Shown here: positions 61,710-64,000 of the stretch, piece by piece
How positions within the stretch are numbered: the stretch's first letter is position 1
How the letters are laid out: every line of letters starts with the position of its first letter
Source of the DNA: Sporosarcina cascadiensis
Lineage (GTDB): Bacteria; Bacillota; Bacilli; Bacillales_A; Planococcaceae
Assembly: GCF_009650995.1 (NCBI RefSeq)
Contig: NZ_WHVV01000010.1
Location: 106,965 to 170,964 of the forward strand
Reading direction: 5' to 3'
Length of the DNA stretch: 64,000 nucleotides
Notes under the pieces: generated by a model
Told to the model about the DNA's origin: nothing
The model's database searches: none
Seen by the model: the letters and a program-made list of their open reading frames with translations, nothing else
Translations under genes and position numbers: made by a program

Positions 61710-61740
61710 TTGAAAGTGACCTTGCGTCATCTTTTATACT
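61710..61740 (+). promoter_or_regulatory. MerR-type promoter, rightward
   Basis: TTGAAA (61710-61715), a 19-base spacer, TATACT (61735-61740). The spacer contains TGACCTTGCGTCA (61717-61729), one base different from the site in the leftward promoter and in the same orientation relative to its own promoter. Confidence 0.75.
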
Positions 61741-61788
61741 GTTATTAGAGCTTTTACTTTAAAACTAATTAAAAGGAGAATCCTATGT

Positions 61789-61938
61789 ATGAAAAAAGAC
61801 GATATTATTATTTATGCTTGCGTTATTATTGGAGCAGGAGTCGGTTTATTGTTTGATAATGCTTTTCCAGGAGTGCTAATTGGCTTAGGAATTGGTTACG
61901 TATTAAAAACCATGTTTTTTAATCATACAAATGAATAA
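61789..61938 (+). CDS. Small hydrophobic membrane protein, 49 residues
   Basis: The frame starts MKKDDIIIYACVIIGAGVG and ends FNHTNE, with two short hydrophobic stretches rich in Gly, Ile and Leu, probably two membrane spans. AAAGGAGA lies about 9 bases up. It is the first gene after the MerR-type promoter, 17 bases before the regulator gene. I do not recognise a family. An overlapping frame from the ATG at 61785 stops early and is less likely. Confidence 0.6.
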   Translation: MKKDDIIIYACVIIGAGVGLLFDNAFPGVLIGLGIGYVLKTMFFNHTNE

Positions 61939-61955
61939 GAAAGTAGGGTATTAGC

Positions 61956-62696
61956 TTGTTTCATATTAACGAATTTAAAAAACTGAGCGGTGTATCAGCT
62001 AGAACCTTTAGATATTATGACAAAATTGGACTTTTGAAACCTGTATCAAAAACTGAGGGAGGTCATCGATTATACTCAAACACTGAGTTGAAGAAACTTC
62101 AGCAAATACAATTCTTAAAAATTATAGGATTTCAATTAAGTGAGATCAAAATGATGTTAGAGTCCGAAGAATGGGATTGGTCCAATAGTTTAATGAAACA
62201 ACTATCCTATGTTATAAGCGAAAAGGATCGTCTTTCAAAGATAGAAATCAGTTTGAGGGAATTAATAAACGGTATAGCGATTGATGGAGAAGAATTTAGG
62301 ATTAAAAAAATCATGGATTTATATAATAATAAGGATCTTAAAGAAGTATTAAATAATAATCGAGATAAATTAAATTTAAAAAAAACGGAAGTACTAGAAA
62401 AACTTCCGAAAATGGGTAGTAGTGATCCAGACTCTTTAGAGTGGATTGCTTTAGTAGGGCAATTAAAAAAATATATCCATCTTGGTTATAGTGATACACG
62501 AATACAAAACATCATTAAGAGAATGGATGTAAAAAAAGGTGAGGACTATAATGACGAGGATGCTTTTTTAGATAAGCTTTGGGACATTAGAATGTCACCC
62601 GAGGAATCAAAAAATTATAACCTATATCCAATTGATCAAGAAGTCCTTAACTTTATGGAGAAGGCATATATATATTATCTCCGTAATAAATCATAA
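61956..62696 (+). CDS. MerR-family transcriptional regulator (TipA-like)
   Basis: A 246-residue protein with an N-terminal MerR helix-turn-helix (INEFKKLSGVSARTFRYYDK, GLLKPVSKTEGGHRLYS) and a dimerisation helix. The ~130-residue C-terminal domain resembles TipAS-type ligand binding but is not assigned. The start is TTG; the ribosome site is weak (TAGGG). It lies downstream of a promoter with the matching 19-base spacer, so autoactivation is likely. It is a conventional MerR protein, unrelated in its effector domain to the fused regulator at 51249. Confidence 0.87.
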   Translation: MFHINEFKKLSGVSARTFRYYDKIGLLKPVSKTEGGHRLYSNTELKKLQQIQFLKIIGFQLSEIKMMLESEEWDWSNSLMKQLSYVISEKDRLSKIEISLRELINGIAIDGEEFRIKKIMDLYNNKDLKEVLNNNRDKLNLKKTEVLEKLPKMGSSDPDSLEWIALVGQLKKYIHLGYSDTRIQNIIKRMDVKKGEDYNDEDAFLDKLWDIRMSPEESKNYNLYPIDQEVLNFMEKAYIYYLRNKS

Positions 62697-62730
62697 TTAT
62701 TTGAACACAACTGTTCATGTGGAGGGAAAG

Positions 62731-63387
62731 ATGGGAACAGATATATTAATTTATTTGGGTGGATTAGCTCTTTTAGATACATTAAGCCCTACAATTGTTA
62801 GCGTTACTTTATTTCTCGTTTTAACAGACAATAAAAATTTAACATCAAGATTATTATCATATTTATTTACGGTTGTGCTACTGTATTTTTCATTAGGTAT
62901 CATCATGATGTTAGGCCTAAATTTTATTATGGAAGCCTTCTCAAACATTTTTCAAAAAAAAATATTTAGCTGGGTAACCTTTATAGTAGGGGTGATATTA
63001 TTTACTGCTAGCTTTTTTATCCCTGTAAATAAAAAAAGTAATATTCCAAAGCCTAAAACTCAAAGCATATTCTCGATTATTCTTATTGGTATTACGACTT
63101 TTATCATTGAAGCAGGCACAGCTTTACCGTATTTTGCCGCTATTGGTTTATTAACGACAATAGATATACCTTTTTATCAGTGGCTTCCAATTTTAGCGGC
63201 ATACAATATTATTATGATTCTACCAGCTCTGCTTATATTTTTAGGGTATAAATTATTTGGAAAGTTGATAAGCCCTACCTTAGTTAATCTTCGGATTAAA
63301 ATATCAAGCGGTTCAAGTTCTTCCTTATCCTGGATTATGTGTATAGTTGGAGTGATCTTAATATTTTACACTATAGATTATCTATAA
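62731..63387 (+). CDS. GAP/LysE-like family integral membrane protein
   Basis: A 218-residue protein with about six membrane helices. The N-terminus GGLALLDTLSPTIVSVTLFL resembles GAP-family (Sap-type) transporters. The ATG at 62731 follows GGAGGG; the longer frame from 62632 overlaps the merR end in another phase and is rejected. It is in one transcript with the small membrane protein and the MerR regulator, which suggests an inducible export or envelope-stress response. Substrate unknown. Confidence 0.72.
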   Translation: MGTDILIYLGGLALLDTLSPTIVSVTLFLVLTDNKNLTSRLLSYLFTVVLLYFSLGIIMMLGLNFIMEAFSNIFQKKIFSWVTFIVGVILFTASFFIPVNKKSNIPKPKTQSIFSIILIGITTFIIEAGTALPYFAAIGLLTTIDIPFYQWLPILAAYNIIMILPALLIFLGYKLFGKLISPTLVNLRIKISSGSSSSLSWIMCIVGVILIFYTIDYL

Positions 63388-63706
63388 TAAGTCATTGTGA
63401 ATGTAACGGAAGAGTTATCGTTTCGATAACTATATCTGCATGTGGAACTAAATAAAAAGTTAAATTTAATGCATTATTGAAGTTAATGTAAGAGCTGTGA
63501 TTAGAAATAAAAGAATAATTAGCCTGAATTATTCATGGTCAGATGAAAAACCTAAAGTTCTCACAAATTTTTAGCCTGTAAGTGATCTGCTAGGCCATTA
63601 AACTACTATATCGACACGTTTGGAATTTAATGGGAGGTTTCTTTTGGTTTTTGGGCGCACTTCTCTCTTGGTTCCAACCGCTTTTTTAAAAATACGTTAT
63701 TCTACT
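63388..63706. other. Gap between the GAP-family gene and the IS1380-type gene
   Basis: No coding frame is supported. The right half probably includes the terminal region of the insertion sequence. TAACGGAAGAGTTATCGTTTCGATAAC near 63408 contains GTTATCG/CGATAAC, a small hairpin that may end the operon. The exact IS end and target duplication could not be placed. Confidence 0.4.
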
Positions 63707-64000
63707 TCAATTGAATTGGAGACGTTGGACTCGTGCCAGCACGTCCCAGAAAAAGTGATCGTAGACGAAGTGGGAAGAGATCTTCATATGTAAGTAGCGC
63801 CCGGACTTCACCAATTTACTCGCGACTTTCACTAATCGTGTACGGATCGTTCTGATCTGGATGCCTTTCGAAGTTGTCGGAAAGCTGAGCGTGCGCAGCC
63901 AATTCGTCAGGTTGTAGGCAAGTAGACTGATCATCATGCGAGCGGTATTGACTGTGAAATCATGACTTTTCATCTGATCAAAGCCAAATCCGTCCTTCGC
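63707..64000 (-). mobile_element. IS1380-family transposase, C-terminal part
   Basis: The minus-strand frame runs off the right edge; 97 residues and the stop are visible. The sequence includes NTARMMISLLAYNLTNWLRT, TIRTRLVKVASKLVKSGR and FVYDHFFWDVLARVQRLQ, the conserved C-terminal blocks of IS1380 transposases as I know them. No frameshift is seen in the visible part. Its presence beside an island junction is typical of accessory DNA. Confidence 0.85.

Overview
The window is a low-to-mid G+C Firmicutes chromosome segment, best read as Bacillales, family Planococcaceae (Caryophanaceae), perhaps Sporosarcina-like. This is inferred from gene order, protein sequences, strong Shine-Dalgarno sites and frequent TTG/GTG starts; no tool was run. 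Nearly everything from 1 to 50,957 is the conserved growth superoperon on the + strand.

Region 1 (1-18,940): mcsA (partial), mcsB, clpC, radA, yacL, ispD, ispF, gltX, a cysteine T-box leader, cysE, cysS, mrnC, rlmB, rae1, sigH, rpmG, secE, nusG, rplK, rplA, rplJ, rplL and an rsmC-like methyltransferase. Three 120-bp structured intergenic repeats sit between the T-box and cysE. disA, usual between radA and yacL in Bacillus subtilis, is absent.

Region 2 (18,941-50,957): rpoB, two more copies of the repeat, rpoC, rpsL, rpsG, fusA, tuf, then the S10-spc-alpha cluster (rpsJ to rplQ), ecfA1-ecfA2-ecfT, truA, rplM and rpsI. The L7Ae-like gene (rplGB) before rpsL and map after adk are missing from their usual places. 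Autogenous leaders are seen for L10, S10 and L13, and two hairpins resemble L1 binding sites. An undescribed structured leader precedes ecfA1.

Region 3 (50,872-60,574): a 9.7-kb, visibly more A+T-rich genomic island inserted in the 3' end of rpsI. It is bounded by a perfect 86-bp direct repeat: the last codons of rpsI, repeated at 60,489-60,574. It encodes a TRAP transporter and a lower pyridine-carboxylate (nicotinate-type) pathway. A flavin monooxygenase makes 2,5-dihydroxypyridine (NicC-like); NicX opens the ring to N-formylmaleamate; NicD gives maleamate plus formate; NicF gives maleate plus ammonia; NicE gives fumarate. Its first gene is the most unusual item here. It fuses a MerR-type helix-turn-helix to a full-length relative of NicF in which the catalytic Lys and Cys are replaced by Thr and Ser. 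I propose it is a sensor built from a dead copy of a pathway enzyme.

Region 4 (60,575-64,000): a decayed tyrosine-recombinase fragment just outside the right repeat, then a lipoprotein gene divergent from a small membrane protein, a MerR regulator and a GAP-family membrane protein. Both divergent promoters have 19-bp spacers carrying the same dyad, the classic MerR activator layout. The window ends inside an IS1380-family transposase gene.
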